NCBI GenBank assembly: GCA_902789365.1
Contig: CADANQ010000018.1
Location: 1-38,091, forward strand
DNA from: an uncultured Eubacteriales bacterium
GTDB lineage: Bacteria; Bacillota; Clostridia; Christensenellales; Aristaeellaceae
Direction of reading: 5' to 3'
Length of the DNA: 38,091 nt
This document shows positions 17,825 through 26,045 of the stretch, in pieces (position 1 is the stretch's first letter; each line of letters begins with the position of its first letter). Below the pieces are notes generated by a model. It saw only the letters and a list, made by a program, of their open reading frames with translations. It did no database searches and was not told the DNA's origin. The position numbers and the translations under genes were made by a program.

Positions 17825-18238
17825 TTACGCTCCGCTTTCCTTCAGGAAGGCGTCGGCGGCCCGCAGGATGCGGCGGTCATCCTCATAGGTGAGGAGGCCG
17901 AGGGCCTCGTCAATGGGCAGGAAACTGATGGAGGATACCTCGCTGAGCTGGGCCGCGGCATTGTCGCTTTCGGCCTCGGCCAGGAAGAACACGACCTCCT
18001 TGACGCATCCCTGGTAGGGACTGTAGGAAATGGTCTTGCGAAAGCCGTCGATGAAGCGGACGGAAAGGGCCGTCTCCTCCCGGATCTCCCGCCGGGCGGT
18101 CTCGTGCTCGGTCTCCCCGTTTTCCATGTGCCCCTTGCACAGGGAACGGTGGCCCTGCCGCATGGTTTCGATCAGATACAGTGTCTCTCCGTCGCGGCGG
18201 ATGAAGATTGCCGCGCCGCAGCTCTTTTCCCGGATCAT
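17825..18238 (-). CDS. NUDIX hydrolase
   Basis: A 137-residue single-domain NUDIX pyrophosphohydrolase. The box GHMENGETEHETARREIREETAL (23 residues, near 40-62) keeps the metal-binding REIREE core; the usual Gly near its end is Ala. The N-terminal KSCGAAIFIRRDGETLYLIETMRQGHRSLCKGHME resembles bis(5'-nucleosyl)-tetraphosphatase and housecleaning MutT-type members, so the substrate may be a dinucleoside polyphosphate or damaged nucleotide (inference). The start MIREKSCGA is set by AAAGGA upstream; a consensus promoter lies about 40 bp ahead. Monocistronic. Confidence 0.88.
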   Translation of the reverse strand: MIREKSCGAAIFIRRDGETLYLIETMRQGHRSLCKGHMENGETEHETARREIREETALSVRFIDGFRKTISYSPYQGCVKEVVFFLAEAESDNAAAQLSEVSSISFLPIDEALGLLTYEDDRRILRAADAFLKESGA

Positions 18239-18275
18239 GTCTGCGCTTCCTTTCAGAAACGGTTTTGTTTCATAT

Positions 18276-18304
18276 ATTATAATACCGTAAGGGCGATTAT
18301 TCAA
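18276..18304 (-). promoter_or_regulatory. NUDIX gene promoter
   Basis: On the minus strand TTGAAT (18304-18299), a 17-bp spacer and TATAAT (18281-18276). Confidence 0.75.
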
Positions 18305-18412
18305 CCGGCGGGAGGACGAATATGACCGGAAGGCGGAAATTCGGGTTCCCGCCCGGGGCGCGGGGCGAAACGGGCCGTGACTTTCAGCGCGGCGGACCGC
18401 TGCGCGTCCCGC

Positions 18413-19240
18413 TCATTCCGGGCGTTTTTCGCCCTGCGGACGGTTGTAGCGGGGGCCCAGGTCGCTGTAGCGGCGGGTGATCCATTTGCAGATACCCTCA
18501 AGGCCCGGGTAGATCATCCTTTCGGAAATATTGATGTAATCCAGCTTGTCCCGGATCTCCAGTTTGGTTTCGGCCGGAATCACGATCCGCCGGAGGCTTT
18601 CCTCGGCCTCCTCCAGGGAGTCCATGGCCACCGAAACGTCGCTGACCACCGAAAACAGCGCGTACTGGTTGGCGATGCGGTCCACCACGCTGGCCGGCTC
18701 GAAAAACAGGGCGAAGGGACGGGAGCGGACCTGCAGGCCCTTCAGGCCGTCCAGCGTTCTGGCGGCGTGCTCCATCATCTCCATGGTGAACACATTGCTT
18801 TTTTCCTCCAGCAGCTTTTCGCGGAACACCGGGGGCAGGCGGCTGTTCATGCCTTCCACGTCGGCGCAGTAGATTACGCCGTCACAGTCGTACTGGGACT
18901 GGTCCTCGGTGGCGAAATGGGCGGCCACCAGGGGGGAATAGGTCCAGTCCAAAAGCCGGGTGGGCAGGCCGAACTGCTGCCCGATGACCAGGATCTGCCA
19001 TACGGAGGCGTCGGCCTTCAGATCGGCGTACCCGTATTTCCTCAGGCTGCGCAGAAGATGCTTTTCAAGGCTCAGGTCATGGGAGCACACGCGGTTCAGG
19101 GAGGGCAAAAGCCCCCAGTCCGCGCGGCTCATGCCCCGGTATACGAAGTTGGCGCGGTATCGCATGACCCTGGGGTCCCAGACGCCGTCGAATATGGCGT
19201 TCTGCAGATCCTCCCAGCAGTGAATGATGGTCTCGTGCAT
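18413..19240 (-). CDS. FRG domain-containing protein
   Basis: A 275-residue protein with an FRG domain (named after its Phe-Arg-Gly motif; here YRG) in the first half: ANFVYRGMSRADWGLLPSLNR, then WQILVIGQQFGLPTRLLDWTYSPLVAAHFAT. Molecular function of FRG domains is not settled; they occur in phage, toxin-like and accessory contexts and sometimes next to nucleases. The C-terminal half carries no second domain I recognise. The start MHETIIHCWEDL has GGAG 8 bases upstream; the frame also continues upstream with low-complexity arginine-rich sequence that is probably untranslated. It has its own consensus promoter, set back-to-back with that of the yybS-like gene. Confidence 0.85.
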   Translation of the reverse strand: MHETIIHCWEDLQNAIFDGVWDPRVMRYRANFVYRGMSRADWGLLPSLNRVCSHDLSLEKHLLRSLRKYGYADLKADASVWQILVIGQQFGLPTRLLDWTYSPLVAAHFATEDQSQYDCDGVIYCADVEGMNSRLPPVFREKLLEEKSNVFTMEMMEHAARTLDGLKGLQVRSRPFALFFEPASVVDRIANQYALFSVVSDVSVAMDSLEEAEESLRRIVIPAETKLEIRDKLDYINISERMIYPGLEGICKWITRRYSDLGPRYNRPQGEKRPE

Positions 19241-19314
19241 GAAATCGTCTCCGATCGTATCCGGTGTTTCCGACACGGCGCGTACGCGGGCGCGCGCCTT
19301 ATCCCTCCGGCGAA

Positions 19315-19343
19315 ATTGTAACATGCCCCGCCGCCTTCGTCAA
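19315..19343 (-). promoter_or_regulatory. FRG gene promoter
   Basis: On the minus strand TTGACG (19343-19338), a 17-bp spacer and TACAAT (19320-19315), giving a leader of about 70 bases. Confidence 0.7.
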
Positions 19344-19364
19344 TGACGCCAGGAGGCCCTTTTG

Positions 19365-19393
19365 TTGACAAAACCCCTGAAAGAAATTACAAT
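19365..19393 (+). promoter_or_regulatory. promoter of the yybS-rplI-dnaB unit
   Basis: TTGACA (19365-19370), a 17-bp spacer and TACAAT (19388-19393). Its -35 is only 21 bp from the -35 of the divergent FRG promoter. Confidence 0.78.
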
Positions 19394-19438
19394 GGTAATC
19401 GCTCCCGAAGGCGATTTTTTAAAAGAACGGAGGATCCT

Positions 19439-20536
19439 ATGAGGCAAGTCCCATGGATCAGAACCCGGGCGTCCGCCCTGACGATGGTCCTGATCTTTTC
19501 TGCGTGCCTTCTTGTGTGCATGACGCCGCTGATGAGCCACGGACTGTTTTTTTTGTACTTTGCCTCTCCGTGCCTTCTGTGCCTCGCCTGGCTCCTGAGC
19601 GGCCGCGCGGCGGCGGATGCGTGCCTTGCTTTGGCCGCGGTCTCGTTTTATTTCTGCGGCGGCGCGGTCGGCGCGCTGGCGGGGATCGTTTATCTTTTCC
19701 CGGCGCATTTTGTGTTCCGTTTTATGACGGTGAAAAACTTTTCCGCCCTGAAGACCGGGATCGGCATGGCCGCGTCCCTGATGCTCAGCCAGCTGGCCCT
19801 GTACGTCTGGGTGCAGGCGTCCCTGGGCGGGAAGGCTTTCGAGGCCGCCGCCGACGCGGCCAGGGCCTGGTTTGAGAGCGACCGGGAGCTGGGAGATATG
19901 CTTTTGATCTATCTTAATTATTCCGGCATGCTGCCCCTGTCCTCCTCCTATACGGGTCAGGGACTGAGCATGGCGGGGGTGCTGGCCCCGGCCGCCAGGG
20001 AGGACCTTCTCAACGGCCTGCAGCTGAGGATCATCACCTACCTTTCGGCGCTGGTGCCGGCGATGCTGACGGAAATGAGCATTTACCAGGGCGCCGTGAC
20101 GGTGCTGATCCCCCGGCGGGCCGCCGAAGGGTATATCCGCAAACACGCGGGGGCGGAGTGGGGCGAAAAGCAGACCCTTCCCGGCGAGGATACGCCCCAA
20201 TTGAGGACCTGGCACCTGCCCCGGGGCTGGGGCTGGAAAATCGGGGTTCTGGGCGCAGGGTATTTCCTGATCGGTTCCGGGAACGCCACCGTTTCACTGC
20301 TGGGAAAACTGACGTTCTACGCGTTTTTCGCGATCTATTCGATCCAGGGGGCCGCGTTTTTGAACCACATCCAGTGCATGCGCGGAAGACGCAAGGTCTG
20401 GCGGATCATCATTCCCATTGTGATCCTCGTAATTTTCCAGGAAGCGATGTGCCTGATGGGCTGCGCGGACCAGATGCTGGATTTCCGCAGACTGAGAGTA
20501 AAAAACAACGACGAGCACGACCGATGGGAGGTATGA
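19439..20536 (+). CDS. YybS-like DUF2232 membrane protein
   Basis: A 365-residue multi-pass membrane protein with about seven or eight hydrophobic segments (for example [69 protein letters not shown]). Family assignment to DUF2232/YybS rests on this topology and on its place directly ahead of rplI and dnaB, as in Bacillus yybS. The function is unknown; some relatives resemble transporter membrane subunits. GGAGG lies 5 bases before the ATG. The stop is 4 bp from the rplI start. In Bacillus gdpP lies between yybS and rplI; it is absent here. Confidence 0.8.
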   Translation: MRQVPWIRTRASALTMVLIFSACLLVCMTPLMSHGLFFLYFASPCLLCLAWLLSGRAAADACLALAAVSFYFCGGAVGALAGIVYLFPAHFVFRFMTVKNFSALKTGIGMAASLMLSQLALYVWVQASLGGKAFEAAADAARAWFESDRELGDMLLIYLNYSGMLPLSSSYTGQGLSMAGVLAPAAREDLLNGLQLRIITYLSALVPAMLTEMSIYQGAVTVLIPRRAAEGYIRKHAGAEWGEKQTLPGEDTPQLRTWHLPRGWGWKIGVLGAGYFLIGSGNATVSLLGKLTFYAFFAIYSIQGAAFLNHIQCMRGRRKVWRIIIPIVILVIFQEAMCLMGCADQMLDFRRLRVKNNDEHDRWEV

Positions 20537-20540
20537 ACAA

Positions 20541-20990
20541 ATGAAAGTGATTCTGCTGGAGGACGTCAAAAACGTCGGCAAAAAGGACGACATCGTCAAC
20601 GTATCCGACGGATACGCCCGCAATTTCCTGTTTCCCAGGAAATGGGCCGTGGAATCCACGCCCGGCGCGGCCAAGGAGATCGAGCGCAAGCGCGCCGCCG
20701 AGCGCGCCAGGGAAATGGAGCGCCGCCAGGAGGCGGAAAAGAAGGCCGCGTCCCTCAGGGGCAAGGTGGTCACCGTCCGGACCCGCTGCGGCAGCCAGGG
20801 TCGGCTGTACGGCAGCGTGACCAGCGCCGAGGTGGCGGCGGCCCTGAAGGAGCAGTACGGCGTGGACGTGGACAAGCGCAAGGTGGAGCTGGCCGAAAAC
20901 ATCCGCACCGTGGGCGAGAGCCCCGTAACCGTCCGGCTGTATCCCGAGATCAGCGCGAAAATGACGGTGAAGGTGGTTTCCGCGGAATGA
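20541..20990 (+). CDS. rplI: 50S ribosomal protein bL9
   Basis: A 149-residue protein of the large subunit. The N-terminal domain [36 protein letters not shown] is highly conserved, followed by the long connecting helix ([24 protein letters not shown]) and the C-terminal domain. GGGAGG lies 9 bases upstream, within the end of the preceding gene. Operon with yybS-like and dnaB. Confidence 0.96.
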   Translation: MKVILLEDVKNVGKKDDIVNVSDGYARNFLFPRKWAVESTPGAAKEIERKRAAERAREMERRQEAEKKAASLRGKVVTVRTRCGSQGRLYGSVTSAEVAAALKEQYGVDVDKRKVELAENIRTVGESPVTVRLYPEISAKMTVKVVSAE

Positions 20991-21021
20991 TTTTCAAACC
21001 GGCGTTGGAGGGGGTGACAGG

Positions 21022-22365
21022 ATGAGCGAGAATATCCTTCCGAAACTGCCCCAGAGCCCGGACGCCGAGCGTTCGGTTCTGGGCGCCATGATCCAGGATG
21101 AAAAAGCCCTCACCCAGGCGTCGGAAAGCCTGAAGGCGGAGGATTTCTTTATCCCCGCCCACCGGGAGATCTTCAGCGCGATGCTGCAGGTGATGCACAG
21201 CGGCATGGCCGTGGACCTGATTACACTGGAGACCGAGCTTCAGCGGCGCGGGACGCTGGTGGGCGCGGGCGGCACGGAATACCTGGTGGACCTGGGAAGC
21301 ACGGTTCCCAGCACGTCCAATGTCAGGCATTACATACGCATCGTGCTGGAGAAGAGCACCCTTCGCCAGCTGGCCGAATGCGGCCAGGCCATCCGCAGCG
21401 AGGCCATCGCCGAGGAGGACGACCTGCAGACCGTCCTTGAGCACAGCGAAAAAAGCATATTCGATATCGTGATGCGCCGCACCGGGGCCGACAGCCTGGA
21501 GGGGATCGCCACCATATTGCAGCGCACCTATGCCCTGGTGTCCGAATACGCAAAGAGCAAGGGGCAGGTCAACGGCGTGACCACCGGGTTTTACGACCTG
21601 GACAACCTGCTGACCGGAATGCACGGGGGCGAGCTGATCCTGATCGGCGCGCGCCCCTCCATGGGCAAAACCTCCTTCGCGGTCAATATCTGCACGCGGG
21701 CGGCCCTGAAGGGACATAAGATCGCCTTTTTCTCCCTGGAAATGCCCCGGGAGCATATCGCCCTGCGCATGCTCTGCGGCGACGCGCGGGTGAATATGCA
21801 AAACGTGCGCCAGGGAAGGCTTCGGGACGAGGAATGGGTGAAGCTGGCCAAATCCCTTGGGCCGCTGAGCCGCAGCGGCATCTTTATCGACGACACGGCC
21901 GGGATTTCGCCCATCCAGCTGCGCTCCCGCTGCCGCCGTCTGATGATGGAGCACGGCCTGGACCTGATCGTCATCGACTATCTGCAGCTGATGACCTCGG
22001 ACGGACGGGCCGAAAACCGCCAGCTGGAGGTCAGCGAGATCAGCCGCGGGCTGAAGGCCATCGCCCTGGAATTGAAGGTACCCCTGATCGCCTGCGCCCA
22101 GCTGAGCCGCGCCAACACCCAGCGGGCGGAAAAGCGGCCCGTGCTTTCCGACCTGCGCGATTCCGGATCCATCGAGCAGGACGCCGACGTGGTGATCTTC
22201 CTGCACAGGGAATCCTATTACGACGATTCGGTGGAGGACAAGAACATTGCCGAGGCCATCGTGGCCAAGCAGCGCAACGGTCCCCTGGGCGTGATCAAAA
22301 TGGCCTGGAACGGCGAATACACCCTGTTCGACAACCTTGCCTCCGGCGGGCTGACACCCGGCTGA
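21022..22365 (+). CDS. dnaB: replicative DNA helicase
   Basis: A 447-residue hexameric DnaB-type helicase (DnaC in Bacillus naming) that unwinds the fork ahead of the polymerase. The N-terminal helical domain (PDAERSVLGAMI) covers about 1-150. The RecA-like domain holds Walker A GARPSMGKT (209-217), Walker B LIVIDYLQL with D319, and RRDSG-type late motifs (LRDSGSIEQDADVVIFLHRE). No intein. GGAGGGGG lies upstream of the ATG, 31 bp after rplI. Confidence 0.96.
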   Translation: MSENILPKLPQSPDAERSVLGAMIQDEKALTQASESLKAEDFFIPAHREIFSAMLQVMHSGMAVDLITLETELQRRGTLVGAGGTEYLVDLGSTVPSTSNVRHYIRIVLEKSTLRQLAECGQAIRSEAIAEEDDLQTVLEHSEKSIFDIVMRRTGADSLEGIATILQRTYALVSEYAKSKGQVNGVTTGFYDLDNLLTGMHGGELILIGARPSMGKTSFAVNICTRAALKGHKIAFFSLEMPREHIALRMLCGDARVNMQNVRQGRLRDEEWVKLAKSLGPLSRSGIFIDDTAGISPIQLRSRCRRLMMEHGLDLIVIDYLQLMTSDGRAENRQLEVSEISRGLKAIALELKVPLIACAQLSRANTQRAEKRPVLSDLRDSGSIEQDADVVIFLHRESYYDDSVEDKNIAEAIVAKQRNGPLGVIKMAWNGEYTLFDNLASGGLTPG

Positions 22366-22396
22366 TCAGGCAGAATAAATTATACAGCGAGGTATT

Positions 22397-23491
22397 ATGC
22401 AGGATTCTGTGGCATCCCTCCGCAAGGATATGCGGTTTGAAGGGTTTCTGATGGTCCGCAACTCGTCGACGCGCGTAAGCAACGCCACCGGGAAGCCCTA
22501 TATCGACATGACGCTGGCGGACAAAACCGGCGAAATCAACTGCAAGGTATGGGACCATGTAAGATATAACGACAGGAAACTGGACGAGAATACCGTGCCG
22601 CCCGCCGCGGGATCGGTGGTCAAGGTCCGGGGACCGGTCCAGGAATACAACGGCCGCCTGCAGCTGCGCGTCGAAGTAATGCGCGACGCCGCGGAGAATG
22701 ACGATGTTGAGATGGGACTCCTGGTGAAGTGCGCCCCCGAAAAGCCCGAGGCCATGCTTGCCGAAATCGAGGAGGCCGTTGAGGAAATGACCTGGGAGGA
22801 CCTGAAAAAGATCCTGAAGGCCATGCTTGCCCGCGCGGGGAAAAAGCTGATGTATTATCCCGCGGCCCAGAGGCTGCACCACGCGGAAAGGAGCGGCCTT
22901 CTGCACCACACCCTGTCCATGCTGCGAATCGCCCGGAACGTTGCGCCCCTGTATCCCTTCCTGAACCGGGACCTGCTTTTTGCCGGCGTAATCGCCCATG
23001 ACCTGGGCAAAATCGGCGAGATGCAGGCCGACGAAACGGGGAGCGTCGGCGATTACACCGCCGAAGGACTGCTGCTGGGCCACCTGGTGGACGGTGTCGC
23101 CGCCGTCAGAGAATGCGCCCGGGATGTCGGGGTGGAGGGGGAAGCGGTGCTGCTGCTCAGCCACATGATCATCAGCCACCACGGCGTGCCGGAATTCGGC
23201 AGCCCCAGGGCCCCCATGTTTCCGGAGGCGGAGGCGCTCCATATGATCGACGACCTGGACGCCAAGCTCAACGAGATGGAAAGCGTCATGGAGCGCACCC
23301 CGGCGGGGGTCTTCAGCGAAAAAATCTGGTCACTGGACCGCAGGCTCTATCATCCCAGGTATCCCGGCGACGAAACGGAAGCCCCCGCGGAAGAACCCGC
23401 GGCCGCGCCGGCACCCGGGGAAAGGCCGCTGCCCGGGCGGGACGCTGGAGGGACCGTGCCCGGCAGGGGAAGCTACGACGGCCTTCTGTGA
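22397..23491 (+). CDS. yhaM: 3'-5' exoribonuclease YhaM family
   Basis: A 364-residue protein with an OB-fold nucleic-acid-binding domain (about 14-95, FEGFLMVRNSSTRVSNATGKPYIDMTLADKTGEI) and an HD phosphohydrolase domain (HHAERSGLLHHTLSML, then the HD pair H201-D202 in AHDLGKIGE). This pairing defines YhaM, which trims RNA and DNA 3' ends in Bacillus. The last 40 residues are a Pro/Ala/Glu-rich tail beyond the usual end, possibly disordered. GAGG lies 5 bases before the ATG, and dnaB ends 31 bp upstream, so it probably shares the dnaB transcript. Confidence 0.88.
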   Translation: MQDSVASLRKDMRFEGFLMVRNSSTRVSNATGKPYIDMTLADKTGEINCKVWDHVRYNDRKLDENTVPPAAGSVVKVRGPVQEYNGRLQLRVEVMRDAAENDDVEMGLLVKCAPEKPEAMLAEIEEAVEEMTWEDLKKILKAMLARAGKKLMYYPAAQRLHHAERSGLLHHTLSMLRIARNVAPLYPFLNRDLLFAGVIAHDLGKIGEMQADETGSVGDYTAEGLLLGHLVDGVAAVRECARDVGVEGEAVLLLSHMIISHHGVPEFGSPRAPMFPEAEALHMIDDLDAKLNEMESVMERTPAGVFSEKIWSLDRRLYHPRYPGDETEAPAEEPAAAPAPGERPLPGRDAGGTVPGRGSYDGLL

Positions 23492-23539
23492 CGCGTGCGC
23501 CTCTTTCCGCCGCCCGGGAAAAATGACGCGGAGTACCGT

Positions 23540-23609
23540 GATATTGTAACGAAATACGGAAATATGTTTCAAAATACTTGACGAGTCATTAAATAATTGT
23601 TACAATATC
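23540..23609. promoter_or_regulatory. symmetric promoter region: two opposed promoters inside an 11-bp dyad
   Basis: On the plus strand TTGACG (23578-23583), 17 bp, TACAAT (23601-23606) drives the lipoprotein gene. On the minus strand TTGAAA (23572-23567), 18 bp, TACAAT (23548-23543) is a second promoter facing back toward yhaM. Both -10s lie in the arms of a perfect inverted repeat, GATATTGTAAC (23540-23550) and GTTACAATATC (23599-23609), 48 bp apart. Either one regulator binds both arms, or the symmetry only reflects two similar -10s. The minus promoter would make an antisense RNA into yhaM. Confidence 0.6.
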
Positions 23610-23729
23610 ATTAAACAGCCGGGCCCTGCCCGTCCGCTGGGCGGTGCGAACAAGGGCCCGGTCTCCGGCGGGCGGCTGCCTGCCGGCGGAGTTCCGGCAC
23701 CCGCTGGGTGGATGGGAGGCGTCAGGAAA

Positions 23730-24536
23730 ATGGCGAAAGCTTCTACTTGGAAAAAACGGTCCTTCGCGATGCTTATGCTGGCGTCGGTGCTTTTGCTGTG
23801 CGCCTGCAGCGGCGGGGGCGGCGGGACCGATATCGTAACGGCAGTGCCCACGCAGAACTCGGCGCTGATTCCTACGGCGGTTCCCTCCGGCGGCACGGAC
23901 TATATGAGCGACCTTCCCGAGGGATACGATCCCGCCAGCGAGGAGAACGGCGCGGAATACGACGGCGGCGATTATGACGAAATGGGCCGCTCGGTCTACG
24001 CGGGCGCCACACCGATTCCGCTGGATCCGGTGGACAAGCCCACCGCGACCCCCCGTCCGGAGCTGACCTTCAACTACAGGGAATACACCTCCGCGGCCTT
24101 CGGTATCCGCTTTGAAATCCCCTACGACTGGACGGTGGACGACACCGCGTCCGACAAGCTGGTCTTCACCGACCCCAACACCCTGGACAACGTGAACGCC
24201 ACCCTGACCATCACGGTGAAAACGGTGGCCTCCACCTACAAGGGCGAGGATCTCAAGGCCGATCTGCAGTCGGAGGTGGCCGCCCTGGGGCAGTACAATT
24301 ACACCCAATGGAAGCCGACCACCGCCGAAAAGCGCACCCTCCTGGGCGGAGAAGGATATTACGTCAACTACCGCGGCGTCCTTTATGACGGCACCATCGT
24401 CCGCGGCAGGGTGCATATGGCCATCATCAACGGAAACCGCCGCATCGAGGTGGTGCTGAACTGCCCGGGATGGTTCAATTCCAGCTATATCACGATGTTC
24501 ACCCATTTCCGCAACACCCTCGCGTATACGGAATGA
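23730..24536 (+). CDS. secreted lipoprotein with PsbP/DUF1795-like domain
   Basis: A 268-residue lipoprotein. The signal peptide (KKRSFAMLMLASVLLLCAC) ends in a lipobox with lipidated C26; a glycine-rich and acidic, threonine/proline-containing linker covers about 27-105. The C-terminal domain (about 108-268; SAAFGIRFEIPYDWTVDDTASDKLVF ... VVLNCPGWFNSSY) resembles the PsbP-like/DcrB (DUF1795) fold, a common extracytoplasmic domain of unclear function. The start MAKASTWKKRS is chosen because GGGAGG lies 10 bases upstream; an in-frame ATG six codons earlier overlaps that site. Monocistronic: own promoter, with a terminator after it. Confidence 0.82.
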   Translation: MAKASTWKKRSFAMLMLASVLLLCACSGGGGGTDIVTAVPTQNSALIPTAVPSGGTDYMSDLPEGYDPASEENGAEYDGGDYDEMGRSVYAGATPIPLDPVDKPTATPRPELTFNYREYTSAAFGIRFEIPYDWTVDDTASDKLVFTDPNTLDNVNATLTITVKTVASTYKGEDLKADLQSEVAALGQYNYTQWKPTTAEKRTLLGGEGYYVNYRGVLYDGTIVRGRVHMAIINGNRRIEVVLNCPGWFNSSYITMFTHFRNTLAYTE

Positions 24537-24600
24537 GGCTTTGCGGCCTTTCCGGCGGCGGGATGCCGCCGGGGCCTGCCTCCGAATATCAGCGTTCATG

Positions 24601-24627
24601 AGGCCGCTTCCCTGAAAGCGGCCTTTT
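24601..24627 (+). terminator. terminator after the lipoprotein gene
   Basis: AGGCCGCTT (24601-24609) and AAGCGGCCT (24616-24624) form a 9-bp stem with a 6-base loop, and the T-run TTTT overlaps the arm. The run is short. Confidence 0.6.
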
Positions 24628-24656
24628 GATAAATAAACGAAAGGTACGAATGATTT

Positions 24657-25646
24657 TTGAGTACATCCCGATTTGCTTTGTTCGTGGACCTGGAAAACTG
24701 CGGAGCCAAGGCTTCCACGCTTTTGAACATCCTTGAAAAGGTCAAAATCCGCGGCGATATCCTTCTGGGCAAGGTGTACGGATACACCGACCGCTTTTCG
24801 GACCTGAAGGAGATTCTTCTGAGCAACACCTTCACGGTGGTGCCCTCCCTGCGCTATGGAATCAGCCAGAAGAACAACGCGGACATCCTTCTTGTCATCG
24901 ACGCCCTTGAGGTGGCCTACACCAATCCGCTGATCGATTCCTTCTGCATCGTATCCGGCGACAGCGACTACACCCCGCTGGTGGGCAGGCTGAAGTCCAT
25001 GGGCAAATTCGTCCTGGGCATGAGCCGCAGCGAGGTGGCGTCCTCCATTTTTATCAACGCCTGCAATGAGTTCCAGTTCCTGGAGTCGGTCAACTCCGCC
25101 ACCCGTTCCGTCCGGCCCAAGAAGGGGCAGAACAAGGACGATCCGCTGGACGAGGTGGCCCTCAACAAGCTGCTGGAGGGCATCCTGGACGAGCAGGATG
25201 CGGACGAAATGTACGCCAGCGAGCTCAAGGGCGTTCTGCTGCGCCTGCGCCCGGACTTCAACGAAAAAAATTACGGCTGCGCCGGCTTTGGCAAGCTGCT
25301 TGCCAAGCTGAGCGACAAATACGGCGGCCTGAGGATCAGGAACGACAGCTACAACGTGCTGGTATCCCTTTCCGCCGAACCGGCTCCGGGGGACGAAACC
25401 CCGAAGATTACCGGCGAAAACTGGAAAAATTTGTTCGCCGAGCAGCTGAAGCATTACAAGGACGACGGCTTTGCCCGGGTCAATCCCTCCATCCTGAAGG
25501 CGGACATCCAGTCAGCCTACCCGGATTACACCGACAAGGGAATCGGCTTCAAGCGCTTTTCCGATGTGCTGAAGCAATTGGAAAAGGACGGACTGCTGAA
25601 GCTGGAGACCGACGGGCAGAACAATCTGCTGATCCGCATGCTTTGA
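24657..25646 (+). CDS. NYN domain RNase-like protein with two OST-HTH (LOTUS) domains
   Basis: A 329-residue protein. The N-terminal NYN/PIN-like nuclease domain (1-140) has FVDLENC with D11, NADILLVIDAL and SGDSDYTPL with D102 and D104, the acidic set expected for a metal-dependent RNase. Two OST-HTH/LOTUS domains follow, about 170-245 and 255-329; these bind RNA (G-quadruplexes in some relatives). The start is TTG: an in-frame TGA lies two codons before it and no ATG precedes FVDLENC. AAAGG lies about 12 bases upstream, a weak site that suggests low translation. Substrate unknown; RNA turnover or silencing of foreign RNA are both possible. Confidence 0.88.
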   Translation: MSTSRFALFVDLENCGAKASTLLNILEKVKIRGDILLGKVYGYTDRFSDLKEILLSNTFTVVPSLRYGISQKNNADILLVIDALEVAYTNPLIDSFCIVSGDSDYTPLVGRLKSMGKFVLGMSRSEVASSIFINACNEFQFLESVNSATRSVRPKKGQNKDDPLDEVALNKLLEGILDEQDADEMYASELKGVLLRLRPDFNEKNYGCAGFGKLLAKLSDKYGGLRIRNDSYNVLVSLSAEPAPGDETPKITGENWKNLFAEQLKHYKDDGFARVNPSILKADIQSAYPDYTDKGIGFKRFSDVLKQLEKDGLLKLETDGQNNLLIRML

Positions 25647-25660
25647 CGGAAAAAGAAAAG

Positions 25661-25689
25661 TTGACATATATCCCGGGCGGGAGTAATAT
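25661..25689 (+). promoter_or_regulatory. promoter of the DUF1858 gene
   Basis: TTGACA (25661-25666), a 17-bp spacer and TAATAT (25684-25689), with GGAGG 10 bases before the ATG. Confidence 0.78.
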
Positions 25690-25739
25690 CGGTTTGGGCG
25701 TCCGGGAAACGGACGACAGTAAACGGAGGTTATTTTATC

Positions 25740-25958
25740 ATGGAGATCACCAAGGAAATGAGCATCGGCGATGTCCTGCAATTGGACCGCTCCACGGCGG
25801 ATATCCTGACCAGCTTCGGCATGCACTGCTTCGGCTGCCCCTATTCCCTGATGGAGAGCCTGGAGGACGCCTGCATGGTTCATGGGGCCAACGTGGATGA
25901 GCTGGTGGACCAGCTGAACGCCTATCTGGCCGAAAAGGCCGAAAAGAAGGGCGAATAA
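25740..25958 (+). CDS. DUF1858 small protein (disulfide/redox-associated)
   Basis: A 72-residue protein of the DUF1858 family, short helical proteins with a CxxC pair often found beside hybrid-cluster or redox proteins. Here C30 and C33 (MHCFGCPYS) and a third cysteine C45 are present. The cysteines could bind iron or a disulfide partner (inference). No redox partner gene lies beside it. Strong promoter, GGAGG and bidirectional terminator, so it is a well-expressed single gene. Confidence 0.85.
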   Translation: MEITKEMSIGDVLQLDRSTADILTSFGMHCFGCPYSLMESLEDACMVHGANVDELVDQLNAYLAEKAEKKGE

Positions 25959-25970
25959 GCCGCCCCGGCG

Positions 25971-26008
25971 TAAAAAAAGACCGCGTATCGCAGCGCGGCC
26001 TTTTTTTG
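25971..26008. terminator. bidirectional terminator between the DUF1858 gene and the PBP gene
   Basis: AGACCGCG and CGCGGCCT pair with one mismatch around a loop near 25987-25994. A seven-base A-run precedes and a seven-base T-run follows, so both convergent genes can end here. Confidence 0.75.
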
Positions 26009-26045
26009 ACGCTTTTTTTCAACAGAGGCGGGCAGAGCCCCGTCG

